Positions 7,964-18,778 of a stretch of 64,000 nt of DNA are shown here, one piece after another; within the stretch, counting starts at the first letter, position 1; every line of letters begins with the position of its first letter. The notes under the pieces were generated by a model. That model saw only the letters and a program-made list of their open reading frames with translations, did not search any database and was not told the DNA's origin. Both the position numbers and the translations under genes were made by a program. This DNA comes from Streptomyces bicolor (GTDB taxonomy: Bacteria; Actinomycetota; Actinomycetes; Streptomycetales; Streptomycetaceae): assembly GCF_000719285.1 (NCBI RefSeq), contig NZ_JOFS01000019.1, positions 124,001-188,000 on the forward strand, given 5' to 3'.

Positions 7964-7977
7964 GTTCCACGTGAAAC
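7964..7977. other. parS-like site, one mismatch
   Basis: GTTCCACGTGAAAC differs from the ParB consensus only at position 4. It lies just upstream of the Nudix start, between that gene and a 23-bp tandem repeat. Confidence 0.7.
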
Positions 7978-8028
7978 ATCGCGAAACGTCACCGGTCGAG
8001 CTCGCGCTGTGATGGTCGCGGATCCCTG

Positions 8029-8120
8029 GCTCAGACCCTGCCCAATGCCTAGCTCAGAGCCTGCCCAATGCCTAGCTCAGAGCCTGTCGAATGCCCAGCT
8101 CAGGCCCTGTCGAACCGCCC
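8029..8120. repeat. Four-copy 23-bp degenerate tandem repeat
   Basis: Copies start at 8029, 8052, 8075 and 8098 and all begin GCTCAG followed by (A/G)(C/G)CCTG. The first two differ by one base and the last is most diverged. The array is intergenic, between the 3' end of the LysR gene and the upstream region of the Nudix gene. No function is apparent. Confidence 0.9.
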
Positions 8121-8144
8121 TGCCCGGGCCCATCGAAAGCCGTA

Positions 8145-9050
8145 TCAGGCCCACTCCGTAGCAGCCCGCAGCAGCCACTCATGAGCCCGCGCGATATGCG
8201 GCATCGCCAGCGTGCCGGTGCGGACCACCAGGAAGTAAGTCCGCAGCGGCGGCACCGGCGGATCGTGCAGGGCGACGACGTCACCGCGCTTCAGCGCGGC
8301 CGCGCACAGATAGCGGGGCAGCACCGCGAGGCCGGCCCCCGCGACCGCGCAGGCGAGGACCGCGCGCAGGTCAGGGACGATCACGGTGCCCGGGGCGGCG
8401 GGACGGGAGTCGTAGACCGAAGCCCAGTAACGGGAGACGAACGGGAGGGACTCGTGCACTTCCACCACCGGAACCTCCTCCAGCGCGTGCGCTCCCTTGT
8501 GCCGCAGCTGCCCCGCTCCGATTCGGTCGACCCAGCGGGGAGCGGCGACAAGCATGTGCTCCTCGTCGCAGAGCGGAGTCGCGGTGAGCAGCGCGCCGCG
8601 TGGACGGGCCGTACTGATGGCCAAATCATGATGCCCGGCGGCGAGCCCTTCCAGGGTCTCCTCGGCGTTGCCGAAGGACGCGCGCAGGGCGAATCCCTGG
8701 CTGTCCTCGCCGGTCAGTTCGGTGAGCGCGGGCAGGGCTCGCTCGGCGGTGAACTCGGGAGGGCCGGCCAGGTGCAGGGTTCGTAACGAGGACTCGTCGT
8801 CGAGGCCGGTCTCGGCTATCTCCACCAGGGCGTCGAGATGCGGCGCGGCCTTGTGCGCGAGTTCATCGCCGATGGTCGTCGGCGTCACCCCGCGGGCCTG
8901 CCGCAGGAACAGGGGGCGGCCCAGCTGCCGTTCGAGGGTGCGTATCTGCGAGGTCACGGCCGGCTGCGACAGCCCGAGCAGCGCGGCGGCACGGGTGAAG
9001 GAGCCGGCCCGGTGCACGGTCACAAAGGTGCGCAACAAGGCCAGATCCAT
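8145..9050 (-). CDS. LysR family transcriptional regulator
   Basis: A 301-residue regulator of the usual LysR length. The winged helix-turn-helix is at residues 1-60 (MDLALLRTFVTVHRAGSFTR, then AAALLGLSQPAVTSQIRTLE). The rest is the periplasmic-binding-protein-like effector domain, beginning about residue 90 (LRTLHLAGPPEF). The ATG at 9050 is chosen because the protein begins exactly at the family start and GGGGAGGG precedes it. The effector and targets are unknown. The genes on either side point the same way or converge, so the usual divergent-target rule gives no hint. Confidence 0.93.
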   Translation of the reverse strand: MDLALLRTFVTVHRAGSFTRAAALLGLSQPAVTSQIRTLERQLGRPLFLRQARGVTPTTIGDELAHKAAPHLDALVEIAETGLDDESSLRTLHLAGPPEFTAERALPALTELTGEDSQGFALRASFGNAEETLEGLAAGHHDLAISTARPRGALLTATPLCDEEHMLVAAPRWVDRIGAGQLRHKGAHALEEVPVVEVHESLPFVSRYWASVYDSRPAAPGTVIVPDLRAVLACAVAGAGLAVLPRYLCAAALKRGDVVALHDPPVPPLRTYFLVVRTGTLAMPHIARAHEWLLRAATEWA

Positions 9051-9199
9051 GCGACACCCTCCCCTTCCCCGCCCTTCTCCCCACCCCCAGGGCAGGGCCC
9101 AACTATAAATAAGTCGATAGGTCGCTGTCGCTACTGTGATTGGACACTGACAGAGAGTCAACTAGCCTTGTTCGCGCGGTTCTTCGCGCGCGGAACCGA

Positions 9200-9238
9200 G
9201 GGCGGTCCGAGCCACGAGGGGGGAGGCTCGGACCGCCC
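9200..9238 (-). terminator. Hairpin terminator after the lyase-like gene
   Basis: Arms 9200-9213 and 9225-9238 are exactly complementary over 14 bases with an 11-base loop. It lies 44 bases after the stop of the minus-strand lyase-like gene and so ends that operon. Confidence 0.85.
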
Positions 9239-9281
9239 GTTCGACGTATGCGGACACCGACTGATGCAGGTAAAGCCCCGC

Positions 9282-10436
9282 TCACCGCGCTGACTCTTCC
9301 AGCGCACTCAGCACATCCGCCACCAGATCCTCGGGATCCTCCGCGCCGACCGACATGCGAATGAATCCCTCCGGTACGGCGTCGCCGCCCCAACGTCCCC
9401 GACGTTCGGCCGTGGAGCGCACGCCGCCGAAGCTGGTCGCGTCGTCGACGAGTCGCAGGGCATCCAGGAAACGCTCGGCACGCGCGCGCGTGGGCAGCGT
9501 GAAGGACACCACGCAGCCATAGCGCCGCATCTGCTGGGAGGCGATCGGGTGCGAGGGGTCGCCGGCCATCCCCGGATAGCGCACCCCGAGCTCCTCCGGC
9601 CAGTCCCGCAGCGCCTCGGCGACCGCCAGGGCACTGGCGTTCTGCCGCTCGACACGCAGATGGAGCGTGGCGAGGGAACGGTGCGCCAGCCAGGCCTCCA
9701 TGGGTCCCGGAATCGCCCCGGCGATCTTGCGCCAGCGCCGTACGGCGGCCATGGCCTCGGTGTCGCGGCCGGTGACGTATCCCAACAGCACGTCGCCATG
9801 TCCCGTCAGTTGCTTGGTGCCGCTGGCCACCGAGAAGTCGGCTCCGAGCTCCAGCGGCCGCTGCCCGAGCGGCGTGGCGAGCGTGTTGTCGACGGCGACG
9901 AGGGCGCCACGCGCGTGGGCCTCCGAAACGAGCCGCCGGATGTCGCACACGTCCAGGCCGGGGTTCGACGGGGTCTCGAGCCACAGCAGCTTCGCGCCGT
10001 CCAGGACGCCGAGCTGGGCGTCCCCGCCGGTCGGCGCCGTGCGCACCTCGATGCCGTACGCCTCCAGCTGTGCGCGCACGAGGGGCAGCGCCTGGTAGCC
10101 GTCGCTGGGCAGGACGACCGCGTCCCCGGTCCGCAGTTGGGAGAAGAGCACCGACGAGATGGCGGCCATGCCCGAGGCGAAGACCAGCGTCTCCACGCCG
10201 TCCTCCCCTGGCGCCTCCAACTCGCCGACGGCGCGCTCCAGGTGGGCCCAGGTGGGGTTCTCGTCACGGCCGTAGGTGTACGGCCCCGTGGGCTCGCCCG
10301 GCAGGTGGTAGTGGGCGGCGAAGACCGGGCCCGGAAGGGTCGGCTCATACTTGGCCGGCTCGGGCAGGCCGGCCCGGACCGCGCGTGTGCCGTCTCCGTC
10401 GCCGGAAGCCGTCCCCCGCGCCTGTGGGCCGCTCAT
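9282..10436 (-). CDS. Cystathionine gamma-lyase/synthase-like PLP enzyme
   Basis: About 384 residues with the Cys/Met-metabolism PLP fold. Visible motifs are the substrate-pocket YGRDENPTWAHLE, the cofactor loop ASGMAAISSV, LWLETPSNPG, VAVDNTLATP and the Schiff-base lysine in SGTKQLTGH near residue 205. Enzymes of this family make or break carbon-sulfur bonds in the transsulfuration pathway; motifs alone do not separate gamma-lyase from gamma-synthase. The ATG at 10436 overlaps the stop of the phosphatase gene as ATGA, showing translational coupling. It is the last gene of a three-gene operon ending in a hairpin at 9200-9238. Confidence 0.88.
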   Translation of the reverse strand: MSGPQARGTASGDGDGTRAVRAGLPEPAKYEPTLPGPVFAAHYHLPGEPTGPYTYGRDENPTWAHLERAVGELEAPGEDGVETLVFASGMAAISSVLFSQLRTGDAVVLPSDGYQALPLVRAQLEAYGIEVRTAPTGGDAQLGVLDGAKLLWLETPSNPGLDVCDIRRLVSEAHARGALVAVDNTLATPLGQRPLELGADFSVASGTKQLTGHGDVLLGYVTGRDTEAMAAVRRWRKIAGAIPGPMEAWLAHRSLATLHLRVERQNASALAVAEALRDWPEELGVRYPGMAGDPSHPIASQQMRRYGCVVSFTLPTRARAERFLDALRLVDDATSFGGVRSTAERRGRWGGDAVPEGFIRMSVGAEDPEDLVADVLSALEESAR

Positions 10437-10957
10437 GCCGCGTGTCCTTCCACCTGCTCGCGGACCGCTGCGAGCAGGCCTGTGCTTGCCGCCTCCACCA
10501 TCTCGAGGCACTCCTCGAAGCCGTCCCTGCCGCCGTAGTACGGGTCCGGCACGTCCAGGTCCTCGCCCGCGGAACCAGAAGGGGCCTGCGAAGAACTCGC
10601 CGACGGGTGGGCGTAGGAACGCAGCAGCCGCACCTTCGCCGCGTCCTCCGGCGAGGGCGCGAGGCGGCGCAGGGCCTTGAGATGGCCGGTGTCGAGAGCG
10701 ATGACGAGGTCGAGATGGGCGAACCAGGACCGCTGGAACTGCCGGGCGGTGTGGCGGCTGTCGTAGCCGTGCTCCTCGAGGACGGAGACGGTGCGCGGGT
10801 CGGCCGGGTCGCCCTCGTGCCAGCCGCCGGTGCCGGCGCTGTCGACCTCGACCACAGAGCCGAGCCCGGCCTCCTCCACGCGGGCGCGGAAGACGGACTC
10901 GGCCATCGGCGAGCGGCAGATGTTGCCGGTACAGACGAAGCAGACGCGGTAGGTCAT
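10433..10957 (-). CDS. Low-molecular-weight protein tyrosine phosphatase
   Basis: A 174-residue protein with the catalytic loop CTGNICRS at residues 9-16, which holds the nucleophilic Cys and the phosphate-binding Arg (CX5R), and the general-acid motif DPYYGG near residue 130. Such enzymes dephosphorylate protein tyrosine or arginine; Streptomyces PtpA of this family affects secondary metabolism. The alanine/serine-rich insert before the DPY motif is not seen in short homologues. The gene overlaps the downstream lyase-like gene by four bases and starts seven bases after the holin-like gene. Confidence 0.93.
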   Translation of the reverse strand: MTYRVCFVCTGNICRSPMAESVFRARVEEAGLGSVVEVDSAGTGGWHEGDPADPRTVSVLEEHGYDSRHTARQFQRSWFAHLDLVIALDTGHLKALRRLAPSPEDAAKVRLLRSYAHPSASSSQAPSGSAGEDLDVPDPYYGGRDGFEECLEMVEAASTGLLAAVREQVEGHAA

Positions 10958-10964
10958 CGGATGC

Positions 10965-11342
10965 TCAGTCCCCGTCGGGCAGGACGACGTTGAGCGCCCA
11001 GGAGACGATCGAGATGATCAGGCCGCCGAGGACGGCCGTCCAGAAGCCCTCGACATGGAAGCTCAGGTCGAGCTTGTCGGCGAACCACGAGGTCAGCAGC
11101 AGCATCAGCGCGTTGACGACCAGCGTGAACAGGCCGAGCGTCAGGATGAGCAGCGGCAGGCTCAGCAGCTTGACTATCGGCTTGACCAGGAAGTTCACCA
11201 CACCGAAGATCAGCGCGACGAGGAGCAGGGTGCCGATCTTCTTGCCCGTGCTGTCACCGGTGAGGGTGATCTTGTCGAGCAGCCAGACGGCGACCGCCAG
11301 GGCGCCCGCGTTGGCGATCGTCTTGACTACGAAATTCTTCAT
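10965..11342 (-). CDS. Phage-holin superfamily-IV-like membrane protein
   Basis: A 125-residue protein with four hydrophobic segments, starting MKNFVVKTIANAGALAVAVW. The blocks IGTLLLVALIFGVVNFLVKP and LLILTLGLFTLVVNALML are characteristic of the YvlD/phage-holin-4 family of small bacterial membrane proteins. These are not usually true holins and their role is unknown. It is the first gene of an operon with the phosphatase and the lyase-like gene, and it diverges from the cupin gene 60 bases away. Confidence 0.88.
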   Translation of the reverse strand: MKNFVVKTIANAGALAVAVWLLDKITLTGDSTGKKIGTLLLVALIFGVVNFLVKPIVKLLSLPLLILTLGLFTLVVNALMLLLTSWFADKLDLSFHVEGFWTAVLGGLIISIVSWALNVVLPDGD

Positions 11343-11402
11343 GTGTCTGATCGTGGCAGACGACATCGGCCATGAGCACCGGGACAAGGGCGGACGACAG
11401 CG

Positions 11403-11720
11403 ATGAAGGCATTCCGGCTTGACGAACTGGAGGCGGAGCGCGCCGCCAACGAGGGCGCCTACCTGCAGTTTCTGCGGGAGCGGAACATGTCGGTCGGCCT
11501 CTACGCGCTCAACGCCGGCGAGCACGATCCACAGAAGCCGCACAACCAGGACGAGGTCTACTTCGTTGTGAGCGGACGTGCCCAGATCACCGTCGGCATG
11601 GAGACCACGCAGGTGGCGCGCGGCAGCGTGGTGTACGTGCCGGCCGGGGTCGCCCACAAGTTCCACCACATCAGCGAGGATCTGCGGGTGCTCGTGGTGT
11701 TCTCTCCGCCCGAGAGCTGA
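11403..11720 (+). CDS. Small single-domain cupin protein
   Basis: A 105-residue single cupin barrel. Motif 1 is GEHDPQKPHNQDEVYFVVSG and motif 2 is PAGVAHKFHHI, which together give the His/Glu ligands for one divalent metal. It may be a small dioxygenase, isomerase or sensor; nothing in the sequence chooses between them. It diverges from the holin-like gene with a 60-base shared promoter region. Confidence 0.88.
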   Translation: MKAFRLDELEAERAANEGAYLQFLRERNMSVGLYALNAGEHDPQKPHNQDEVYFVVSGRAQITVGMETTQVARGSVVYVPAGVAHKFHHISEDLRVLVVFSPPES

Positions 11721-11881
11721 CCTTTGGCCTCGGGGTTCCCTAGGGGATCGATCAGGGGAGGACAAGGGCTGCGAGGCCCCCGCGCGGGCACCTGCCCGTC
11801 CTAGCATCGAGTGCAGGGAATCAGCAGATTCGAAGCAACAGGACCCGGCACATGACGGCCGGAGAGGTGAGGACGAGGGCG

Positions 11882-12094
11882 ATGCGTGAGATCTTCGCAG
11901 GACTGCCGTGGTGGGTGAAGTGGATCGCGGTGCCGGTTATCGCCCTGGTCGTGTTCGGCGGGTTGATCGCCAACGTCGTCGGGTTCGTCATCGGACTGCT
12001 CTTCAAGGTGCTGGTCTTCGTGGCCCTGGTCGGTGGACTGATCTACGTCGTACGGAAGTTCACGTCGAGCTCCTCGTCGCGCAGCGACTGGTGA
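11882..12094 (+). CDS. Small conserved membrane protein (DUF5326-like)
   Basis: About 70 residues with two hydrophobic helices (WIAVPVIALVVFGGLIANVV and IGLLFKVLVFVALVGGLIYV), a basic linker and a serine-rich tail. I recall it as the DUF5326 family of Streptomyces. The ATG at 11882 follows GAGGTGAGGA; an alternative ATG at 11852 would add ten residues. A perfect palindrome with four Ts follows the gene. Function is unknown. Confidence 0.75.
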   Translation: MREIFAGLPWWVKWIAVPVIALVVFGGLIANVVGFVIGLLFKVLVFVALVGGLIYVVRKFTSSSSSRSDW

Positions 12095-12132
12095 GGGTCG
12101 TGGGGACAGGGAGGCGGTAACAGGAATCGCCG

Positions 12133-12156
12133 CTTCCCTCGGCCGAGGGAAGTTTT
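12133..12156 (+). terminator. Palindromic terminator with T run
   Basis: A perfect 20-bp palindrome at 12133-12152 is followed at once by TTTT. It lies 38 bases after the small membrane protein and isolates it from ssgR. Confidence 0.8.
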
Positions 12157-12290
12157 CCGGGCAGGGCGTCTGTGAGCGGTGGCGGACGAATAGAGTCCGG
12201 AAATCGACGCGGGGACGACCCCGCGAGCGGCGTGCACCCCCTCCCGTGTTCCCCCGCACGGGCTCCCCCCTCGCGCTCAGGGAGTGACCC

Positions 12291-13151
12291 TTGGCCACGG
12301 TTGACACCGCACCCTCAGAACCCCACGCACCTGTCGGACGGCCGCCTTCCTCCGGTCCCCAGGTCCCGCGGCAGGCGTCCCCGAGACCCCCCGAGCAGCC
12401 GCACTCCGCGACGCTCATCGGATCCGTCCAACGTGCGATGCGCCTGCTGGAATGCGTCGCCGGACACGAGTACGGCGCTCCCGCCAAGCAACTCGCCCGC
12501 GAGACGGGCCTGGCGCTGCCCACCGCATACCACCTGCTGCGCACCCTCGTGCATGAGGGCTATCTGTGCCGCGACAGAGGGCTGTTCTTCCTGGGCGAGG
12601 CCGCTGTGCGGCTGAGCAGCAGCGGAGCCGAGCAGAAACGTCGCAGCACGGTCACCGACGCGCTCGCCCACTGCCGTGACGCCCTGGGCCTACCCGTGTA
12701 CTACGCCCTGTACCGCGACGGCGAGATCGAGGTCATGGGCGTCTCGGACACCCCGGGCAATCCGGCAGTCGAGGAATGGGCCGACTTCCGCGAGACCGGC
12801 CACGCGCATGCCATCGGCCAGTGCCTGCTCTCCCAGATGGACGAGGACGCGCGCCTGGACCATCTCGACCGCCACCCTGTACAGGCCATCACCCCGTACA
12901 CCGTCCGCGACAGCCGCACCCTGCTCCGCCGCCTCGAACGCATTCGCCGGATGGAGCCGGTTACCGAGCGCCAGGAGTACGCGCTGGGCACGGTGTGTGC
13001 GGCGATCCCGATCACGGTGGGCAGTACGGCCGCGACGATCGCCATTTCCCTGCCCGTCCATCAGGCCGATCGGCTGCTGCCGGCGGCACGTCAGCTGCAG
13101 GACGAGGTCGGGCGGCTCCTGGGGTCACTCTCGATCTCTATCAGTATGTGA
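12291..13151 (+). CDS. ssgR: SsgR, IclR-type activator of ssgA
   Basis: A 286-residue IclR family protein. After a Pro-rich leader of about 45 residues comes the winged helix (LIGSVQRAMRLLECVAGHEY, then AKQLARETGLALPTAYHLLR), followed by the IclR effector domain. It lies 96 bases upstream of ssgA in the same direction, the arrangement known for SsgR, which activates ssgA transcription for sporulation in Streptomyces coelicolor. The start is a TTG at 12291 with GGGAG six bases before it. The effector domain lacks obvious ligand clues. Confidence 0.93.
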   Translation: MATVDTAPSEPHAPVGRPPSSGPQVPRQASPRPPEQPHSATLIGSVQRAMRLLECVAGHEYGAPAKQLARETGLALPTAYHLLRTLVHEGYLCRDRGLFFLGEAAVRLSSSGAEQKRRSTVTDALAHCRDALGLPVYYALYRDGEIEVMGVSDTPGNPAVEEWADFRETGHAHAIGQCLLSQMDEDARLDHLDRHPVQAITPYTVRDSRTLLRRLERIRRMEPVTERQEYALGTVCAAIPITVGSTAATIAISLPVHQADRLLPAARQLQDEVGRLLGSLSISISM

Positions 13152-13247
13152 AAACTCACTCCTTGTGATCTCTCGTGTACGTTCAGCAAGATTCCACAGT
13201 GTCGGGGTCCGTTCCCGGCCAGTCGAAGGCAAACGACGGGGTAGGCG

Positions 13248-13685
13248 ATGCGCGAGTCCGTACAGGCAGAGGTCATGATGAGCTTTCTCGTATCCGAGGA
13301 GCTTTCCTTCCGCATCCCGGTGGAGCTGCGCTACGAGACCTGTGATCCCTATGCCGTACGGCTGACCTTCCACCTGCCCGGCGACGCCCCGGTGACCTGG
13401 GCTTTCGGCCGCGAGCTGCTGGTCGACGGGGTCGGCAGGCCGTGTGGGGAGGGGGACGTACGGGTCTCGCCGACCGGTTCCGAGACGCTCGGAGACGTGC
13501 TGATCAGGCTTCAGGTCGGCGCCGACCAGGCGCTGTTCCGCTCCTCGGTGGCACCGCTCGTGGCCTTCCTCGACCGCACGGACAAGCTGGTGCCGCTCGG
13601 GCAGGAGGGCGCGCTCGCCGACTTCGACGCCCATCTCGACGAGGCCCTGGACCGCATCCTGGCGGAGGAGCAGAGCGCGGGTTGA
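13248..13685 (+). CDS. ssgA: SsgA, sporulation-specific cell division regulator
   Basis: A 145-residue SsgA-like protein (SALP family) beginning MRESVQAEVMMSFLVSEELS, which is nearly identical to SsgA of S. coelicolor as remembered. SALPs occur only in morphologically complex actinobacteria; SsgA marks sites of future septa and branches and promotes FtsZ-dependent sporulation septation together with SsgB. The linking sequence VAFLDRTDKLVPLGQE and the DFDAHLDEALDRILAEE helix are family hallmarks. The gene has its own upstream gap of 96 bases, where SsgR would act. This gene is the strongest single marker that the organism is a Streptomyces. Confidence 0.97.
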   Translation: MRESVQAEVMMSFLVSEELSFRIPVELRYETCDPYAVRLTFHLPGDAPVTWAFGRELLVDGVGRPCGEGDVRVSPTGSETLGDVLIRLQVGADQALFRSSVAPLVAFLDRTDKLVPLGQEGALADFDAHLDEALDRILAEEQSAG

Positions 13686-13926
13686 GGTGTCACGGCGGCC
13701 AGGAGGGGTGGCGTAACGCTTCGCCGGGCGCAAACGGCGTGCATGGGAGTGTTTCCTCGCGGGCGTGCTTCGCGTTGCACCGGATGGGCCAGGCGGGCGA
13801 CGGCGGATCGGCGGATGTTCCCCTCACGGCTTCCGCCGCCATCTCGCCGGATCCAACGTCGCCTCAGGGCCCACGTCGTCGCCTCACTGCCGCCCACAAC
13901 GCCGTATCACGGCCTCCGCCGCCGTC

Positions 13927-15702
13927 TCAACGCTTCCGCCGCCGTCCCCGCCCTCCGCGCCCAGGAGCCGGCTGTGCGCCCGCTGGGACCGGCTGGGTGC
14001 CCGTAGACGCCGTCCCCTTCTCCGGCCTGTCGGCCGCGACCATCAGGGCCGCGAGAGCCGTGGTGACCGGTACCGAGGCGACCAGGCCGATGGAGCCCAC
14101 GAGGGTGCGCACGATCTCCTCCGCCACCAGCTCACTGTTGGCGACGGTGCCCACGCCGCTCTGCGCGATCGAGAAGAGCAGCAGCAGAGGCAGCGCGGCG
14201 CCCGCGTAGGCGAGGACGAGGGTGTTGACGACGGACGCGATGTGGTCGCGGCCGATGCGGATGCCCGCGCGGTACAGTCCGCGCCAGCCCATCGTCGGGT
14301 TGGCCTCGTGCAGTTCCCAGACGGCGGACGTCTGGGTGACCGTCACGTCGTCGAGGACGCCGAGCGAGCCGATGATGATGCCGGCGAGCAGCAGACCGCT
14401 CATGTCGATCGACGGATACAGCCCGTGAATGAGGCCGGTGTTGTCGTCGATGTTGCCGGTGAGCGCGGCCCAGTCGATGAACACCGAGCCGAGGACGCCG
14501 ATCAGTAACAGCGAGATCAGTGTGCCGAGCACCGCCACCGATGTACGTGCCGAGAGGCCGTGGCACAGGTAGAGGGCGATCAGCATGATGGCACTCGACC
14601 CCACGACCGCCACGACCAGCGGGTTCGAGCCCTGCAGGATCGCGGGCAGGATGAAGAAGTTGAGCAGCAGGAAGCTGATGGCCAGCGAGATCAGCGCCAT
14701 CACGCCCCGCATCCGCCCGACGAGCACGACGGCGAGGGCGAAGATGCCGGCGAGTACCGCCAACGGAACGCGCCGGTTCACGTCGGTGACCGAGTACTGC
14801 AGGTCCTTGGGCGCCGAGGGCTCATAGGCGACCACGACCTCTTGGCCCTCGTGCAACTGCCGTGACTGGTCGGGCTGGACGATCTCCGTGAACGTACGGC
14901 CCTTGTCCGTGCCGGTGTCGACGCGGATTGTCGCCTTCTTGCAGGTGCCGTTCTCCTGCTGCACGGCGGAAGAACCCTCGGCGGTGGAAGTGTCACCGGT
15001 CGGGGGCACCCCTGAGGCGCCCACGTCCTTGCAGTTCACCTCGACCACCTTGGTGACCGTGGCCTGCTGTGTCTGCCGGTCGAAGCCCACGCCCGTGCGC
15101 TCGTGCGGCGGGGCACCGCCCGGCCACAGCACCGCGAGCCCCACCACCACAGCCGCCGCGAACGGAATCAGGATCGCTGCGATGACCTTGCGCAGGTGCT
15201 GGGAGACGGGCGCCGCAGGACCGTGGGCGTGACTGTGCGAGTGCCCGTACCCGCCACCGTCGCCGCCGCCGTGCGATCCGCCGGATCCGGGCCCGTGTCC
15301 ATGACCACCACCGGAATTGTGCCCATGCCCGCCACCCGGGCCGGGTTCCTGCCCCGGTGAGCCACCGGATTCGGAGCCGTGCTCGTGGGCGTCACCGGAA
15401 GCTGGACGGTGCTCGTACGCTCCACCAGGTCCCGTATCCCGCCCGTGCCCGCCGCCAGGTCGGCTCCCGGGCTCGTGCATCCCACTGGCCCCGGGACCGT
15501 GTTCGTGCCAGCCGCCGTTTCCAGCGGCGTGATCGTCGCGGGCGTCTCCCAGGCCACGGCCGTATCCGCCGTCGTATCGTGCTCCGGGAATCCCCGAACC
15601 CCGGCCGTCTGCACGGCCGTTGCCCCGCGCGGGGCCGTTTCCGGCGCCGGATCCGCGGGGCCGCTCGGGCGGTGGGTACGGAGGTTCATGCGTCGTGGTC
15701 AC
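13927..15702 (-). CDS. YibE/F family membrane protein with His/Gly-rich N-terminal domain
   Basis: A 591-residue protein starting at a GTG. Residues about 40-165 are Gly, Pro and His-rich with repeated HEHG, GHGH and HSHSHAHG clusters. The remainder carries one N-terminal transmembrane helix (VIAAILIPFAAAVVVGLAVL), an extracytoplasmic loop with two or three cysteines, and a bundle of about seven helices including GMVALISLAISFLLLNFFIL-type segments and the conserved GLLLAGIIIGSLGVLDDVTV motif of YibE/F. The YibE/F family is thought to be a multipass transporter of unknown substrate; the His-rich domain suggests divalent-metal binding. The C-terminus is Arg-rich. It diverges from thiC. Confidence 0.85.
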   Translation of the reverse strand: MTTTHEPPYPPPERPRGSGAGNGPARGNGRADGRGSGIPGARYDGGYGRGLGDARDDHAAGNGGWHEHGPGASGMHEPGSRPGGGHGRDTGPGGAYEHRPASGDAHEHGSESGGSPGQEPGPGGGHGHNSGGGHGHGPGSGGSHGGGDGGGYGHSHSHAHGPAAPVSQHLRKVIAAILIPFAAAVVVGLAVLWPGGAPPHERTGVGFDRQTQQATVTKVVEVNCKDVGASGVPPTGDTSTAEGSSAVQQENGTCKKATIRVDTGTDKGRTFTEIVQPDQSRQLHEGQEVVVAYEPSAPKDLQYSVTDVNRRVPLAVLAGIFALAVVLVGRMRGVMALISLAISFLLLNFFILPAILQGSNPLVVAVVGSSAIMLIALYLCHGLSARTSVAVLGTLISLLLIGVLGSVFIDWAALTGNIDDNTGLIHGLYPSIDMSGLLLAGIIIGSLGVLDDVTVTQTSAVWELHEANPTMGWRGLYRAGIRIGRDHIASVVNTLVLAYAGAALPLLLLFSIAQSGVGTVANSELVAEEIVRTLVGSIGLVASVPVTTALAALMVAADRPEKGTASTGTQPVPAGAQPAPGRGGRGRRRKR

Positions 15703-15752
15703 CGACCGATCATCGCAAGAACGACCGGGGCCCTCTGTTCAGCGCGCCCGAA

Positions 15753-15780
15753 TTGACGCTAGCGTGGTGCCACCTTTGTA

Positions 15781-15781
<1 letters not shown>
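15753..15781 (+). promoter_or_regulatory. Putative thiC promoter
   Basis: A -35 TTGACG (15753-15758) and a -10-like TTGTAC (15776-15781) are separated by 17 bases and end right at the expected 5' end of the TPP riboswitch. Confidence 0.5.
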
Positions 15782-17740
<1,959 letters not shown>

Positions 17741-17914
17741 CGTCGACGTCCTGACCCAGGGCGCCATGCCCCGGTGTCCGGCGCGTGGCCGGGTGCCAGG
17801 CGTGCTGCCCGGCTGTTCGGCTTGCGCCTCCCCGAGGAGGTCTCCCCGGGGCTCCGTCGCGGAGGAGGGTCCCCTGACGGGGGCTCTCCTACGGCGGGGG
17901 CGCAAGCCGAGGGG

Positions 17915-18778
17915 CTACTCCGGCTGGTGTTCCGGCCCTCCGAAGTCCGGGCTCGTGTAGTCCGGGCTGGTGAAGCTCGGTCGCGGTCCCGGGGAGGAGC
18001 CGTCGCCCGGGCTGCTGAAACCCGGGCGGTCGTAGCCGAGGTTCGGGATGCGGCCGGCCGGCGTCGACGGTGGCGTACGGTGCAGGGCCGTCGCCGTGCC
18101 GGGGTCGGCGAGTGCCTCCCGAAGGAAGGGCAGGATGCCGCGCTCCAGCAGGGCCTCGCGCCAGGCTTCCCTGGCCCGGGCGACCTCCTCGCCCAGCTCG
18201 CCGTACGGTCCGCCGTCGAAGGCGGGCCGGTTGCGCAGCGCGGTGAGCAGGAGACCGACGGCGGCGACCAGGATCGCGGCCGCGGCCACGGCGCCGAACA
18301 CCCATCCCGTGGTGAGCATCGTCTGGGCGAACGCCGGCTCGGGGTCGAACATCTTCAGGATGTAGCCGACGAGCAGGAAGATCGCCGCCGCGGTGCCGGC
18401 GAGGACGGGTGCGAGGACGGCGAGGACGGCGATGACGCCGGGACCGGCGGTCTCGGCGACCTCTCCCATGGTGGTGGCGAGCCCCATCGCACCCGTGCCC
18501 GACTCGGTGGAGCCGGACTCGCGGGCGGACGACGGGGTGGACGGCGCCGGCTGGCGCAGTTCCTCGCGGACCTTCACGTAGTGCTGGTACTCGGTCGCCG
18601 CGGCCGCCGTGATGAGTGCGGAGGCGTTGAGCGCCATGGTGCGCAGCTGTTCGGGGTTGAGCCGCTGTCCGACAGCGGTCAGTTCCGGGCGGTGTGGTGC
18701 GGAGCGCAGCGCCTCGTCGAGGATCCGCTCGTAGTCCTGGCGGTCCTCGCTGTGCAGGTGCTGCGGAACGCTGTTCAT
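17915..18778 (-). CDS. Conserved Streptomyces membrane protein of unknown function
   Basis: About 287 residues. A helical N-terminal part (about 1-75) is followed by a Pro/Ser linker, two strong hydrophobic segments (PGVIAVLAVLAPVLAGTAAA and VFGAVAAAAILVAAVGLLLT) and a C-terminal helix rich in acidic and arginine residues (GELGEEVARAREAWREALLE), then a Pro/Ser-rich tail. I do not recognise a named domain. The ATG at 18778 has a run of five Gs six bases upstream. It converges on thiC and has about 200 bases of promoter space upstream. Confidence 0.75.
   Translation of the reverse strand: MNSVPQHLHSEDRQDYERILDEALRSAPHRPELTAVGQRLNPEQLRTMALNASALITAAAATEYQHYVKVREELRQPAPSTPSSARESGSTESGTGAMGLATTMGEVAETAGPGVIAVLAVLAPVLAGTAAAIFLLVGYILKMFDPEPAFAQTMLTTGWVFGAVAAAAILVAAVGLLLTALRNRPAFDGGPYGELGEEVARAREAWREALLERGILPFLREALADPGTATALHRTPPSTPAGRIPNLGYDRPGFSSPGDGSSPGPRPSFTSPDYTSPDFGGPEHQPE

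Noticed and set aside
8029..8120. CRISPR array
   Set aside because: Repeats are contiguous without unique spacers and no cas genes are present.
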